Positions 25,125 to 34,590 of a stretch of 64,000 bases of DNA are shown piece by piece. The position numbers were made by a program, and so were the translations under genes. The DNA is taken from the NCBI GenBank assembly GCA_016712265.1, contig JADJRJ010000030.1, positions 744,001-808,000 on the forward strand, given 5' to 3'. The notes below the pieces were generated by a model that made no database searches, was not told the origin of the DNA, and saw only the letters and a program-made list of their open reading frames with translations. The number at the start of each line of letters is the position of its first letter. The stretch's first letter is position 1. Source of the DNA: Gemmatimonadota bacterium. GTDB lineage: Bacteria > Gemmatimonadota > Gemmatimonadetes > Gemmatimonadales > Gemmatimonadaceae.

Positions 25125-25835
25125 TCATCCTTCCCTTGCGTAGATGAGCACGCCACACCCCTCGCAGACCTCAACCGCCCCGCTGTTGGTCATCGCCTGG
25201 CGGCGCTGCACCGGAATCGCGGTGTCGCACGCCCCGCAGGCGCCCGACTCGATGGCAAAGAGCGACTGCGAGCGCCGACGCTGGCGGATGCGATCGTACT
25301 TGAGCCGGAGGCTGTTCGTCACTCCCTCAGCGCGCGCATTCCGCTTGGCGCGCGCGGCGTCCAAGGTCTCCCCCAATGCGCCCTGCTCGGCGGTAATCGT
25401 GGCACGCGCGGCCGCCTGCTGGCCATCGAGCTGCTCCAACGCGGCCTCTTTCTCGGCGAGGACCTTTCGCCCCTCGGTGGCCCGATTCACGACGTCGCGG
25501 TGCGATTGTTCGAGCTCAAGGAGCACCTTCTTCCCCATCTCCACCTGCGCTACAGCAGCGGTCGCCTCCCGCATGCGTTTCACGAGATCGAGCTGGGCGA
25601 CATTCTTGTCGTGGCGTTCCTTGTGCTCCGCCAGGCGCTGCCCCAGCTCCCCGCGCTTCCGATCATCCGCCTCGACGGCACCGCGCAGCTGCTGAATGGC
25701 CTTGACCGCCGCGGCCCGCACGCTGTCCAGGGTCGCGAGCCGGGGCGCAATGGCGTCGAGCTGGGCCACAATGCCCTCCACAATATCGTCTTCGGCCTGA
25801 AGGTCGATCAGCGCTTGCACGTCGGGGTTGGTCAT
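25125..25835 (-). CDS. Coiled-coil protein with C4 zinc ribbon
   Basis: The 236 residues form a long helical hairpin coiled coil (about 20-180, rich in Glu, Lys, Arg and Ala) capped by a C-terminal four-cysteine zinc ribbon: CGACDTAIPVQ and VCEGCGVLIY (about 200-230). This is the arrangement of the widespread C4-type zinc-ribbon family (CT398-like, zf-RING_7), thought to bind nucleic acid or membrane/secretion partners; the function is not established. It lies between dnaG and recJ in the replication/repair part of the operon. Confidence 0.88.
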   Translation of the reverse strand: MTNPDVQALIDLQAEDDIVEGIVAQLDAIAPRLATLDSVRAAAVKAIQQLRGAVEADDRKRGELGQRLAEHKERHDKNVAQLDLVKRMREATAAVAQVEMGKKVLLELEQSHRDVVNRATEGRKVLAEKEAALEQLDGQQAAARATITAEQGALGETLDAARAKRNARAEGVTNSLRLKYDRIRQRRRSQSLFAIESGACGACDTAIPVQRRQAMTNSGAVEVCEGCGVLIYAREG

Positions 25836-25866
25836 CGGGCGGTCTGCGTGTCGTTAAGGTGCTGGG

Positions 25867-27669
25867 TCACGGTTGCTCGCGGAGTGCGCGCAACTGTCCT
25901 ATCTCACGGCGATTCCGTTCCTTCTCCAGCAAGAGGGCATCCTTCTCCCCTCCGGTGGCCGTCGCGAGCAGCGACATGATCTCGGCATTGCGCTCTTCCA
26001 GTCGGCGCTGGTCGAGTCGTGACAGGCTGTCGTCCACCGTGCGCTGCAGGTGCTGGATCGCATCCGGTGTGTCCAGCAGCTCCTGCATCGCCTGCACGGC
26101 CGGTTCGGACAACTCGTGCGCCAACTCTTCCACTGAGGCTTCGGACCCCAGGTTCAGGAGGGTGGCAAAGATCTCGCGAAGCTCCGGCACCTGAAAGCTA
26201 TCGGGTCCGCAGCGTTCGGTCACGCGTTCCACGACACCGCGATCATGGAGCATCGCCCGGACAAGCTCGCGCTCGGCAGGTTCGGCCACAACCTTGGGAC
26301 GGCGGCGAGCCCGGCTGGTGGGTTGGGGACCGCGGGATTCGACCGGCGGAGCAACCGGCTCCGGTGTCGGCTGGGGTTGTGCGCGCTTGCGCACCGACTC
26401 TGCCTCTCGTTGGAGCACCTCGCGATCGACCCCGGAGACCTCCGCGGCGCGCGCCAGGTAGATCTCGCGAGTGACGGGGTCGGCGCACGCGCGAATCGTG
26501 GGAAGCAGGTGGTCGATCGCCTTGCGGCGCTTGTGCAGGTCGGCGAACCAGCCGCCGCGTTCGAGAATCTGAATCTTCCGTTCAAAGACATCGAGGCTCG
26601 CGGCGGCCGCCCGCTCGATCGCTTCGCGACCGTGCTTTCGCACATAGGTGTCCGGATCGTCGCCCTCGGGCAGCGTGATCACCCGCACCGAGACCCCCTG
26701 CGCGAGGAGCATGTCCCCTGCGCGAAAGGTCGCCTTGAGGCCGGCCTTGTCCGAGTCATACAGGAGGAACGCGCTCGCCGCATACCGCTTGAGGAGCTGC
26801 GCCTGTCCCTCGGTCAACGCCGTCCCGAGCGGCGCCACCACGGGCTCCACGCCGGCCCCAACGAGGCGCAGCACGTCGAAGTACCCTTCCACGAGGAAGA
26901 TCCGTTCCTCGCGCCGTGCGGCGAGTCGAGCCTGGTGCAGGTTGTAGAGCAAGCTCCCCTTGGAGTACACCGGGGACTCGCCGGTGTTGAGGTACTTGGG
27001 TTCCCCGGGGGCAATGAGGCGCCCGCCGAACCCCACCGGCTTGCCGCCGAGGTCGAGGATCGGAAAGATCAGCCGATTGCGAAATCGCGGACGCAGCTCG
27101 GTCTCGTCGGGGCGACGCACCACGAGGCCGGCCTCGATCAGGGTCTCATCCGGGATTCCGAGCGCCGCCAGACGGGCACGGAGCGGCGCGGGATCGCGTG
27201 GGGCAAAGCCCATCCCGAACTTGTCAGCCAGCGTCTTGTCTACCGCGCGCTGCGCGAGGTAAGCCCGGGCCGGCTTCCCGGCCTCGTCCCCCCAGAGCAC
27301 CTGCTGGAAGTACTCCGCGGCCGCCGCGTTCGCCTCCCAGTACGGCGTGCGCGGGTCCGGCCCCTCCTGCCGGGCTCGCGTTTCGTGCAGCTCAATACCC
27401 ACCTTGCCGGCCACCAGGCGCACCGCGTCCGGCCAGTCCATCCCCAGGCGCTTCTGGATGAACGTGAAGACATCCCCCGATTCGTGGCAGACAAAGCAGT
27501 AGTACATCCCCTTGCGTGGGGAAACCGAAAAGTTGCGGTGCGTCCCCTGGTGGAACGGGCACGGGCCGCGAAAGTCGGCCCCCATGCGGCGCAGCTCGAC
27601 ATACTCGCCGATGATGCTGGCGATGTCGGCGGTCTCCCGCACGCGTTCGACTTCGGCGTCCGGGATCAC
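25867..27669 (-). CDS. dnaG: DNA primase
   Basis: Synthesises RNA primers for replication. From GTG at 27669 the protein has 600 residues: a CHC2 zinc domain near the N-terminus (CPFHQGTHRNFSVSP, then YYCFVCHESGD), the TOPRIM core with LVEGYFDVLRL and LLYDSDKAGLKA, and a C-terminal helicase-binding part. The GTG overlaps the mutS2 stop (GTGA); the open frame beyond it is inside mutS2 and not meaningful. No rpoD follows, unlike the classic rpsU-dnaG-rpoD order. Confidence 0.95.
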   Translation of the reverse strand: MIPDAEVERVRETADIASIIGEYVELRRMGADFRGPCPFHQGTHRNFSVSPRKGMYYCFVCHESGDVFTFIQKRLGMDWPDAVRLVAGKVGIELHETRARQEGPDPRTPYWEANAAAAEYFQQVLWGDEAGKPARAYLAQRAVDKTLADKFGMGFAPRDPAPLRARLAALGIPDETLIEAGLVVRRPDETELRPRFRNRLIFPILDLGGKPVGFGGRLIAPGEPKYLNTGESPVYSKGSLLYNLHQARLAARREERIFLVEGYFDVLRLVGAGVEPVVAPLGTALTEGQAQLLKRYAASAFLLYDSDKAGLKATFRAGDMLLAQGVSVRVITLPEGDDPDTYVRKHGREAIERAAAASLDVFERKIQILERGGWFADLHKRRKAIDHLLPTIRACADPVTREIYLARAAEVSGVDREVLQREAESVRKRAQPQPTPEPVAPPVESRGPQPTSRARRRPKVVAEPAERELVRAMLHDRGVVERVTERCGPDSFQVPELREIFATLLNLGSEASVEELAHELSEPAVQAMQELLDTPDAIQHLQRTVDDSLSRLDQRRLEERNAEIMSLLATATGGEKDALLLEKERNRREIGQLRALREQP

Positions 27670-30053
27670 AGCTCGGCGATGGTCACGCCCGCCCCACCCT
27701 CGTTCCACAGGCCGAGCCGAAAGGCGCGCACGCGGGTGTCCTTCTGCAGCATCTCGCCCACACGTGCACGCAGCGCCCCGGTGCCCTTGCCGTGGATGAT
27801 CCGCAGGCTGCGCAGGTCGGCGCGGATGGCCGCATCGAGGGCCTGCATCACGGTGTCGTCGATCTCGTCCGCACGCTGCCCACGCACGTCGATCTCAGTC
27901 GGCGCCGTCACCTCGGGCAGGTCACCAATCCAGGTCGGTGCGGGTGCGCGCGGCCCCTGGTCCTCGGAGCGCTCCAGCTGCGTCGTCGGGTAGCTCAGCT
28001 TGACCGCGCCTAACGACACCAGCACGACGTCGTCGCGGACCTCGAGCACGCGTCCCTCGCGGCCCTCCAGCGGCAGCACGTGGACGCGGTCCCCGGCCGC
28101 CAGCGGCACCCGTCGGGCAGGCGGGTGGCGACGCTTCTCGACGTTCGCTTCCTCCCGCTCGATCTGGTCGAGGCGCGTGGTCTGGCGGGCGACCTCGGCC
28201 TCCACCGCGCGCCGGGCCTCGTGCGCCGCCGCCTCGACCTGGGATTCGCTCGCCTTGCGCAGCTCGCGCACGACCCGGTCGACGGTCTGCCGCGCTTCGA
28301 GGAGGTGCCGCCGCGCGTCCCGTCGAGACTCCCGCTCCACCTCGCGCTCGCGCTCGCGGAGCTTTTTCTCCCGTTCGGCGAGGCGATGCGCGGTCTCCTG
28401 CGCCAGGGTGCGCGAGGCTTCGAGGTCGTGTTCCCGTGTGCTGATCTCGCGGTCCCGCGCCTCGAGCGCCTGCAGCAGCGCGTTCAGGTCGCGCTCCACG
28501 GTCGGCACCCGCGCCTCGGCCCGGGCGATCACCTCCTCTGGCAGCCGCAGGCGACGCGCGATGCTCAGCCCATACGACCGGCCGGGAATCCCCTTGATCA
28601 ACCGATAGGTTGGGGCGAGCTGCACGGCGTCGAACTCCAGGGACGCGTTCACGATCCCCGGCACCTCCGCCGCCAGTTCCTTCAGGGCCCCGAGGTGCGT
28701 CGTGGCCACGGTCATCGCGCCATGCGTGGTCAGCGCCTCGAGGATGGCGCCGCCTAACGCGGCCCCTTCCAGCGGGTCCGTGCCGGATCCCAACTCGTCG
28801 ATCACCACGAGCGATGCCGGTGTGGCGGCCCCGAGGATCTCGCCCAGGTTGCGCAGGTGGGCACTGAAGGTCGACAGCGACGCCTCGATCGACTGTTCGT
28901 CGCCGATATCGGCAAAGACATCGTCGTATATGGCCACCACGCTCCCGGCCGCGGCAGGGACCGGGATCCCGCTCTGCAGCATGAGCGAGAGGAGGGCGAG
29001 CGCCTTGAGCAGGACGGTCTTCCCCCCGGTATTCGGCCCGGAGACCAGCATGGTGCGTTCCCCGGGCTCCATCGTCAGCGTGAACGGCACCACGTCGATG
29101 CCCTGCGCGAGCAGCAGCGGGTGACGCCCAACATTCACGGTGAACCCCTCCCCTGCATCGCGCACCTGCGTGGCCTCGCACCCAAAGCGGATCGCGTAGC
29201 GCGCCCGGCCATACAGGGCGTCCAGGGCGACGAGGGCCTCCAATGCCTCGCGCAACGGCAGCGCGAGCGGATGCAGCCGCGCCGTCAGCTCGAGGAGGAT
29301 GCGGTCGACCTCGGCCGCCTCATCGGCCTCCAACTCGCGAATGCGGTTGCACGCCTCGATGGCCGCCGGTGGCTCGACGAACAGCGTGGCCCCGGAGCCG
29401 GACGCGTCATGCACGAGCCCCCCGACCACGCCGCGCGCCTCGCGACGCACCGGGATCACATAACGCCCGTTGCGGATGGTCACCGAGGCATCGAGGACGC
29501 GCTGGTGTGGTTCGAGCCGCTGGACCACCCGCTCGAGCAACGCCACGAGGTTGCCCTGCGCATCGCGCAACTCGCGACGGAGCCGTCGCAACAGGGGTGA
29601 CGCCTCGTCGCGAACGGAGCCATCGTCGTCGATCGCCCGCTCGACGGCCTGCTCATCGGCGGCACTCGCCACCAGCCGGTGGCGGAACGGTTCCAGCACG
29701 CCGCGCGCCACCGCCGGCAGGCGTGGGTCCCGCAGGGAGTCCTGCGCGAGCCGCGAGGCCCGCAGGAGCCGACCCAGGTCCCGGAGTTCGGGTCCGGTCA
29801 GCTGCGTCCCTTCCACGCGGAGGCGCGACAAGGCGGCGCGCACGTCGGGGATCCCCGGGGGCGACCACCCCTGGTCCGAGGCGACCATGGCACGCATGGC
29901 CGTGACGCGGGCGAGTTCCTGCTCGATGGCCCCACGGTCCGTCGTGGGCCCAAGACCGCGAATGGCCTCGGCGCCTAACGAGCTGCTGGCATGGCCGGCC
30001 ACCACGTCGAGCACCGACGCGAACTGCAGCACCGACAACGCGTGCGTGTTCAC
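27666..30053 (-). CDS. mutS2: Endonuclease MutS2
   Basis: MutS-family ATPase with a C-terminal nuclease domain, implicated in suppressing recombination and in resolving stalled ribosomes in some bacteria. The 795 residues show the clamp/lever regions, ATPase motifs LVSGPNTGGKTVLLKAL (about 340) and LVVIDELGSGTDPLEGAALG, a long coiled coil, a KOW-like stretch and a C-terminal Smr domain (IDVRGQRADEID, LRIIHGKGTGALR). GTG start six bases after the yqeY-like stop. The mismatch-binding N-terminal domain of MutS is absent, as expected. Confidence 0.96.
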   Translation of the reverse strand: MNTHALSVLQFASVLDVVAGHASSSLGAEAIRGLGPTTDRGAIEQELARVTAMRAMVASDQGWSPPGIPDVRAALSRLRVEGTQLTGPELRDLGRLLRASRLAQDSLRDPRLPAVARGVLEPFRHRLVASAADEQAVERAIDDDGSVRDEASPLLRRLRRELRDAQGNLVALLERVVQRLEPHQRVLDASVTIRNGRYVIPVRREARGVVGGLVHDASGSGATLFVEPPAAIEACNRIRELEADEAAEVDRILLELTARLHPLALPLREALEALVALDALYGRARYAIRFGCEATQVRDAGEGFTVNVGRHPLLLAQGIDVVPFTLTMEPGERTMLVSGPNTGGKTVLLKALALLSLMLQSGIPVPAAAGSVVAIYDDVFADIGDEQSIEASLSTFSAHLRNLGEILGAATPASLVVIDELGSGTDPLEGAALGGAILEALTTHGAMTVATTHLGALKELAAEVPGIVNASLEFDAVQLAPTYRLIKGIPGRSYGLSIARRLRLPEEVIARAEARVPTVERDLNALLQALEARDREISTREHDLEASRTLAQETAHRLAEREKKLREREREVERESRRDARRHLLEARQTVDRVVRELRKASESQVEAAAHEARRAVEAEVARQTTRLDQIEREEANVEKRRHPPARRVPLAAGDRVHVLPLEGREGRVLEVRDDVVLVSLGAVKLSYPTTQLERSEDQGPRAPAPTWIGDLPEVTAPTEIDVRGQRADEIDDTVMQALDAAIRADLRSLRIIHGKGTGALRARVGEMLQKDTRVRAFRLGLWNEGGAGVTIAEL

Positions 30054-30059
30054 GACCCC

Positions 30060-30515
30060 TCAGGTGGCCGCGCGGGCCAGCTCCTCGCGCACGATGGCGC
30101 TCACCTGGCTCCCGTCCGCGCTCCCCTTGAACTGGGGCGTCACGCGCCCCATCAGGGCACCCATCGTGGTCGCCCCGGACGCCATCGCGGCGCGAACCGC
30201 AGCTCGGATCTCCTCGGGATCGATGGCCGGAGGCAGGTACGCCTCCAACATCCGCGCCTCCTCGGCTTCGCGCTCGGCCAACTCCGGCCGGTTCCCCTGC
30301 GTGAACGCCTCGACCGACTCCCGCCGCCGCTTCACCGCCTTGCGCACCACCTCGATCACGTCGGCATCCACCAGCGGCTGCGGGAGTTCCAGCTCGCGAT
30401 TCTTCAACTCGGACAGGAGGGTCCCCAGCACAAGCGACCGCAGCTTGTCCTGCGACTTGCGCGCCGCCAGGGCGTCCCCCTGAACCTGCTGCAGCAGTGT
30501 AGGCACGGGCGTCAT
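30060..30515 (-). CDS. GatB/YqeY domain protein
   Basis: Small helical protein of 151 residues related to the tail domain of the amidotransferase subunit GatB. Typical segments are ALAARKSQDKLRSLVLGTLLSELKN, ESVEAFTQGNRPELAEREAEE and LEAYLPPAIDPEEIRAAV, with MGALMGRVTPQFKGSADGSQVSAIVREEL at the end. A role in tRNA-dependent amidation or tRNA binding is presumed, not proven. Its ATG overlaps the HIT gene stop. Confidence 0.92.
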   Translation of the reverse strand: MTPVPTLLQQVQGDALAARKSQDKLRSLVLGTLLSELKNRELELPQPLVDADVIEVVRKAVKRRRESVEAFTQGNRPELAEREAEEARMLEAYLPPAIDPEEIRAAVRAAMASGATTMGALMGRVTPQFKGSADGSQVSAIVREELARAAT

Positions 30516-30853
30516 CCCGGTGGCCAGTCCAGCGCACGGCCACCAAGCACATGCGCGTGCAGGTGGAACACGGTCTGCCCGGCCGCCGCGTTGGTGTTGA
30601 ACACGGTCCGATACCCGGTCGTGGCAATCCCCTCCTGCCGCGCTACCTCACGCGCCATGGCCAGCACCCGCGCCCCCACCATGTCATCCGCCAGCGTATC
30701 CAGGCTGTCCACGTGGCCGCGGGGAATGACCAGCACGTGCACGGGCGCCTGTGGGTTGATGTCGCGGAACGCCACGCAGTGATCATCCTCGCGTACGATC
30801 GTCGCCGGGATCTCCCCAGCGACAATCCGGCAGAACAGGCACGAAGGACTCAC
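30512..30853 (-). CDS. HIT family nucleotide-binding protein
   Basis: Histidine-triad protein of 113 residues, probably a purine nucleoside phosphoramidase of the HinT branch. CLFCRIVAGEIPATIV and DINPQAPVHVLVIPRGH lie in the N-terminal half; the active-site triad HLHAHVLGGR follows FNTNAAAGQTVFH near residue 95-105. GTG start overlapping the rsmE stop (GTGA), and ATGA overlap with the following yqeY-like gene. Confidence 0.94.
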   Translation of the reverse strand: MSPSCLFCRIVAGEIPATIVREDDHCVAFRDINPQAPVHVLVIPRGHVDSLDTLADDMVGARVLAMAREVARQEGIATTGYRTVFNTNAAAGQTVFHLHAHVLGGRALDWPPG

Positions 30854-31593
30854 GACGGGGGAACCTCCATCAGGCGCGCGGTGACCATGGCCAGGGCGGC
30901 CACTCCCGCAGTCTCGAACCTCAAGGTACTCGCCGAGAGGCTCACGCGCCGGAATCCCGCGTGCTCAAGCTCCTCCATCTCGTCGGGCTCAATCCCGCCC
31001 TCAGGCCCGAGGGCCACTGTGGCCGGCCCGACCAACGGCACCCCAACCAGTGGTGGAGCATCCCGATCCAGGACGAGCCGGGTCCCCTCCGCGGGCAGCG
31101 CGGCCACGGCGCGCGACAGGTTGGCCTCCGGATACAGCGCTGGGAGCCAGACGCCACCCGACTGTTCGAGGGCGCTGGCCATGCGCGCGCGGACACGACC
31201 GGTGAACATCTGGCCTTCGCCGCGCGGCTTCACGCTGCGCGAACGTCGAAAGAGCACCGGGCGCCAGCTGGTCGCCCCGAGCTCCGCCACCTTCTCGGCG
31301 AGCCACATCATGCGGTCCTTGTCGGCAATCGGCACGAGGAGGTGCACCGGCGCCGGCGGACCACTCACGGCGAGGCTCTCGATCTCCACCATCGTCGTCG
31401 GCGTGGTCCGCACGAGCGTACCGGTCGCCCGGTGCCCATGGCCGTCAATCAGCGCGAGCCGCGTGCCCACGCCCAGTCGACGCACCCGCACGTGTCGCGC
31501 GACCTCATCGCCTAACGACACTGCCGTCCCCGGCAGGAACGGGTCCCCTTCCATCAGGAAGGTGGCTACGACCGGGCGATCGTCAGGCTCCAC
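30850..31593 (-). CDS. rsmE: 16S rRNA (uracil1498-N3)-methyltransferase
   Basis: SPOUT methyltransferase that modifies U1498 of 16S rRNA. The N-terminal PUA-like part (FLMEGDPFLPG, DEVARHVRVRRLGVGTRLALIDG) precedes the knotted domain with LLVPIADKDRMMWLAEKVAELGA, RFRRSRSV-like FRRSRSVKPRG and the SAM loop ALGPEGGIEPDEMEELEHAGF with SLSASTLRFETA. GTG at 31593 overlaps prmA by 28 bases and keeps the full N-terminus; 247 residues. Confidence 0.94.
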   Translation of the reverse strand: MEPDDRPVVATFLMEGDPFLPGTAVSLGDEVARHVRVRRLGVGTRLALIDGHGHRATGTLVRTTPTTMVEIESLAVSGPPAPVHLLVPIADKDRMMWLAEKVAELGATSWRPVLFRRSRSVKPRGEGQMFTGRVRARMASALEQSGGVWLPALYPEANLSRAVAALPAEGTRLVLDRDAPPLVGVPLVGPATVALGPEGGIEPDEMEELEHAGFRRVSLSASTLRFETAGVAALAMVTARLMEVPPS

Positions 31594-32387
31594 CAGACCT
31601 CCTCCGTGTCTTCCTGCAGCACCGTCCAGCCGTCCGCCGTCAGCGCCTCGAGCATCGAGTCACGCTCCTCGGCGAGGATCCCGGCGAGCACCACGCGGCC
31701 GCCGGGGCGCAGCGCGGCGAACATCGCGGGCAATAGCTCAACGAGCACCGACGAGATGATGTTTGCGGTAATGAGGTCAACCGGGGCGACGAGGGGGAGG
31801 AAGGCACCGGCATCCCCCTCGAACACGTCCACCACGTCGGCCACGCCGTTGCGCGCGACATTCTCCTGTGCGTTCCCGATGGCCTCACCGTCGTACTCCA
31901 CCGCAAAGACATGCGACGCACCGAGCTTGGCCGCCGCGATGGCCAGCACCGCGCTCCCTGCGCCGAGGTCGGCCACGACCATGCCCGGCATGAGCACCGG
32001 CTCGAGGAGCCGCAGGGCGCCGCGCGTGGTGGGGTGATCACCCGTACCGAATGCCATGCCAGGATCGATGACGATGGTGGTGGCCGGATCGCGCCCTTCG
32101 GCCAGCCACGGCGGCGCCACGGTCAGGCGCCCCACGCCATGGGCCCCGAGCCGATCGCGCCACGCCACGCTCCAGTCAGTGGCAGGCGCCTCGGCCACCA
32201 CGCATGTCGCGCTCGCCGACATGGCCTGGACCTCCGCCACGACCGCGGCGACATCGGTCTCGGCGGGAAAGTGCGTCACCAGGTACGATCCATCCTCGTG
32301 GACACCCTGGGCCCCGGCCCCAAAGAGGACCGCGAGCACCGCCTCGCGATCCGGGCCGGGGTCGACACGCAACGAGGACCAGGTCAC
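31566..32387 (-). CDS. prmA: Ribosomal protein L11 methyltransferase
   Basis: Trimethylates ribosomal protein L11. From GTG at 32387, overlapping the dnaJ stop (GTGA), it has 273 residues; the upstream open frame is shadow of dnaJ. Motifs are VIDPGMAFGTGDHPTTRGALRLLE, VADLGAGSAVLAIAAAKLGA and the catalytic-site DLITANIISSVLVELLP. The dnaJ-prmA-rsmE order is common in bacteria. Confidence 0.93.
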   Translation of the reverse strand: MTWSSLRVDPGPDREAVLAVLFGAGAQGVHEDGSYLVTHFPAETDVAAVVAEVQAMSASATCVVAEAPATDWSVAWRDRLGAHGVGRLTVAPPWLAEGRDPATTIVIDPGMAFGTGDHPTTRGALRLLEPVLMPGMVVADLGAGSAVLAIAAAKLGASHVFAVEYDGEAIGNAQENVARNGVADVVDVFEGDAGAFLPLVAPVDLITANIISSVLVELLPAMFAALRPGGRVVLAGILAEERDSMLEALTADGWTVLQEDTEEVWWSLTIARS

Positions 32388-33526
32388 GCGCCTAACGCTT
32401 CCTTCATCTTGGACCAGAAGCCCTTCCCGCGGGCACTCTCGGGCGGAGTCTGCTGGTGGGCCTGGAGTTCGCGGAGGAGCTTCTCCTCTTCCTTCGTCAC
32501 GCGATCCGGGGTCCACAGCTGCACGCGGACATGCAGGTCACCGGTGCCGGACGAGTTCACGCGGGGCAACCCGCGTCCCCGGAGATGGATGACCTGCCCA
32601 CTTTGCGTCCCCGGCGGGATGCGCACCGAGAGGGGTCCGCCCAAGGTGGGGACGTTGACGTCGGCACCAAGGACCAACTGCGGATAACCGACGAGCACCT
32701 CGGTGTAGAGGTCCTCCCCGTCGCGCTCAAACCGAGGGTCCTCTGTCACGTCGAACACGATCAGGACGTCGCCCCGCGGGCCACCACGCGGCCCGGCATT
32801 CCCCAGCCCCCGCAGGGTCATGTACTGGCCGGACGACACGCCAGCCGGGATCTGCACCGGGATCGTGTGCTCCCCGCGGGCGCGACCCTCCCCCCGGCAC
32901 TTCTTGCACGGCGCCGTGATGACGACCCCCTCCCCCGAACACATCGGGCATGGGGCCACGGAGACAAACTGCCCAAAGAATGACTTCTGCGCGCGGCGTA
33001 CCTCGCCGGACCCACCGCAGGTGTGGCACGTCGCGGGCTTCGACCCGGGCTCCACGCCGGACCCGGTGCACTTGTCGCACGGGTCGAGCAGCTTGACCGT
33101 GAACGTTTTCGTGCTGCCGGCCGCGACTTCGGCCAGCGACAACTCGACCGTGATCTTGACGTCCTGGCCGGCGCGCGGCCCGCTGCGCCTGCCTCCCTGG
33201 GCAAACAGGTCGCCGAATCCGCCCCCAAACCCCCCGAAGTCGCGCATGAAGATGTTCAGCGCTTCCGACAGGTCCACATGGTGGAACCCACCCCCGGCCC
33301 CAGCCCCGCGCAGCCCGGCCTCGCCGTACCGGTTGTACGCCGAACGCTTCTCCGGGTCCTTCAGGACGTCGTAGGCCTCGGTGATTTCCTTGAACTTCTC
33401 CTCGGCCTCGGCCGAGCCCTCATTCCGATCCGGATGCCACTTGGTGGCCAACCGACGGTATGCCTGCTTGATGTCGTCGTCGCTCGCGTCGCGTGCGACG
33501 CCAAGCACCTGGTAAAAATCAGCCAT
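32384..33526 (-). CDS. dnaJ: Chaperone DnaJ
   Basis: Hsp40 co-chaperone of DnaK. The 380 residues show the J domain with HPDRNEGS near 32, a glycine-rich linker, four zinc-binding repeats (CDKCTGSG, CHTCGGSG, CPMCSGEG, CKKCRGEG, about 140-205) and the C-terminal substrate-binding domains. It follows hrcA by seven bases, so both are under the same stress control. No dnaK or grpE is in the window. Confidence 0.97.
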   Translation of the reverse strand: MADFYQVLGVARDASDDDIKQAYRRLATKWHPDRNEGSAEAEEKFKEITEAYDVLKDPEKRSAYNRYGEAGLRGAGAGGGFHHVDLSEALNIFMRDFGGFGGGFGDLFAQGGRRSGPRAGQDVKITVELSLAEVAAGSTKTFTVKLLDPCDKCTGSGVEPGSKPATCHTCGGSGEVRRAQKSFFGQFVSVAPCPMCSGEGVVITAPCKKCRGEGRARGEHTIPVQIPAGVSSGQYMTLRGLGNAGPRGGPRGDVLIVFDVTEDPRFERDGEDLYTEVLVGYPQLVLGADVNVPTLGGPLSVRIPPGTQSGQVIHLRGRGLPRVNSSGTGDLHVRVQLWTPDRVTKEEEKLLRELQAHQQTPPESARGKGFWSKMKEALGA

Positions 33527-33533
33527 GTCTTGA

Positions 33534-34580
33534 CTAGTGCAGGATGTCCGTGACCATCACCGAGGTGTGCCGCACCAGTGCGATCACCTTTTCGTACGGC
33601 ATGCGGGTGGGACCGATGACGCCGATCACCCCCGACAGCGTGCCCACCCGATACTCCGCGGTCACGATGGTAAAGGGCTCCAGCCTGGGGTCGCTGTGCT
33701 CGTTGCCAATCGTGATCGAAATCCCGGGGGCGGCGGTCCGGGTGCGGAGCAACTCCGCGAGGTGGCGCTTCTGCTCGGTAAGTTCCAGCAGGCGGCGCAT
33801 CCCATCCCCGGAAGTGAACTCTGGCTGGTCGGCGAGGACGGATGCCTGCCCGAGCACCACCTCCTCGCCCTCGGCGACCACGGGCAGGTCGAAGAGCGTA
33901 TCGCCTTCCTGGACGAAGACGTTGAGCAGTTCGCTGCCACCCAGACTAACCGCCGAATCGCGCACGCGATCGCCGAGCGACGACCGGATTTCGCGCAGCG
34001 TCAGCCCTGCCAGACGGTCGTTGAGTACCACCATCACCTCCGCCAGCGCGGACTCGGCGATTTGTCCCGCGAGCTCAACAAAAATCGTCCGCACCGCCCC
34101 TCCCTCGAGCGTGAGGACGAGCAGCAACCGCTCACTCGACAGCCGCACCAGGTCGAGGCGCTGCAACCGCGCGCCATCCAGCCGGGGGCCTAACGCCACG
34201 CCGAGCTCCTGGGTCACGATCGACAGGCTCTGCGCCGCTCGACGGAGAATGTTCTCGATGGCGCCAGAACCTTCACCGCTCAGGTGCTCGGTCAGCCGTT
34301 CCACGTCGGCTCGCACGGGAGGGCGGGAACGCAGAAGGGAGTCGACGTACAACCGATACGCGATGTCGGTGGGAACGCGGCCCGCCGAGGTGTGCGGGTG
34401 GAAGAGATACCCCTTCTCCTCCAGATCGCTCATCGTATTGCGGATGGTCGCAGGCGATACGCCCAGCCCGAACCGCCGCGAAATCGTGCGTGACCCGGCA
34501 GGTTCCGCGGTTTCTACATATCGCTGAATGACCGCTTCGAGTACACGGCGTTCGCGTTCCGTGAGTTCAGGAAGCGCCAT
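33534..34580 (-). CDS. hrcA: Heat-inducible transcription repressor HrcA
   Basis: Represses heat-shock genes through the CIRCE operator. The 348 residues start with a winged helix (LTERERRVLEAVIQRYVETAEPAGSRTISRRFGLGVSPATIRNTMSDLEEKGYL, about 5-60) and continue with GAF-like and dimerisation regions, ending in TLSGVIGVIGPTRMPYEKVIALV. It lies ten bases after hemW. No CIRCE repeat (TTAGCACTC-N9-GAGTGCTAA) was seen before it or hemW, so its targets probably lie elsewhere. Confidence 0.95.
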   Translation of the reverse strand: MALPELTERERRVLEAVIQRYVETAEPAGSRTISRRFGLGVSPATIRNTMSDLEEKGYLFHPHTSAGRVPTDIAYRLYVDSLLRSRPPVRADVERLTEHLSGEGSGAIENILRRAAQSLSIVTQELGVALGPRLDGARLQRLDLVRLSSERLLLVLTLEGGAVRTIFVELAGQIAESALAEVMVVLNDRLAGLTLREIRSSLGDRVRDSAVSLGGSELLNVFVQEGDTLFDLPVVAEGEEVVLGQASVLADQPEFTSGDGMRRLLELTEQKRHLAELLRTRTAAPGISITIGNEHSDPRLEPFTIVTAEYRVGTLSGVIGVIGPTRMPYEKVIALVRHTSVMVTDILH

Positions 34581-34590
34581 AAGTGCAAAC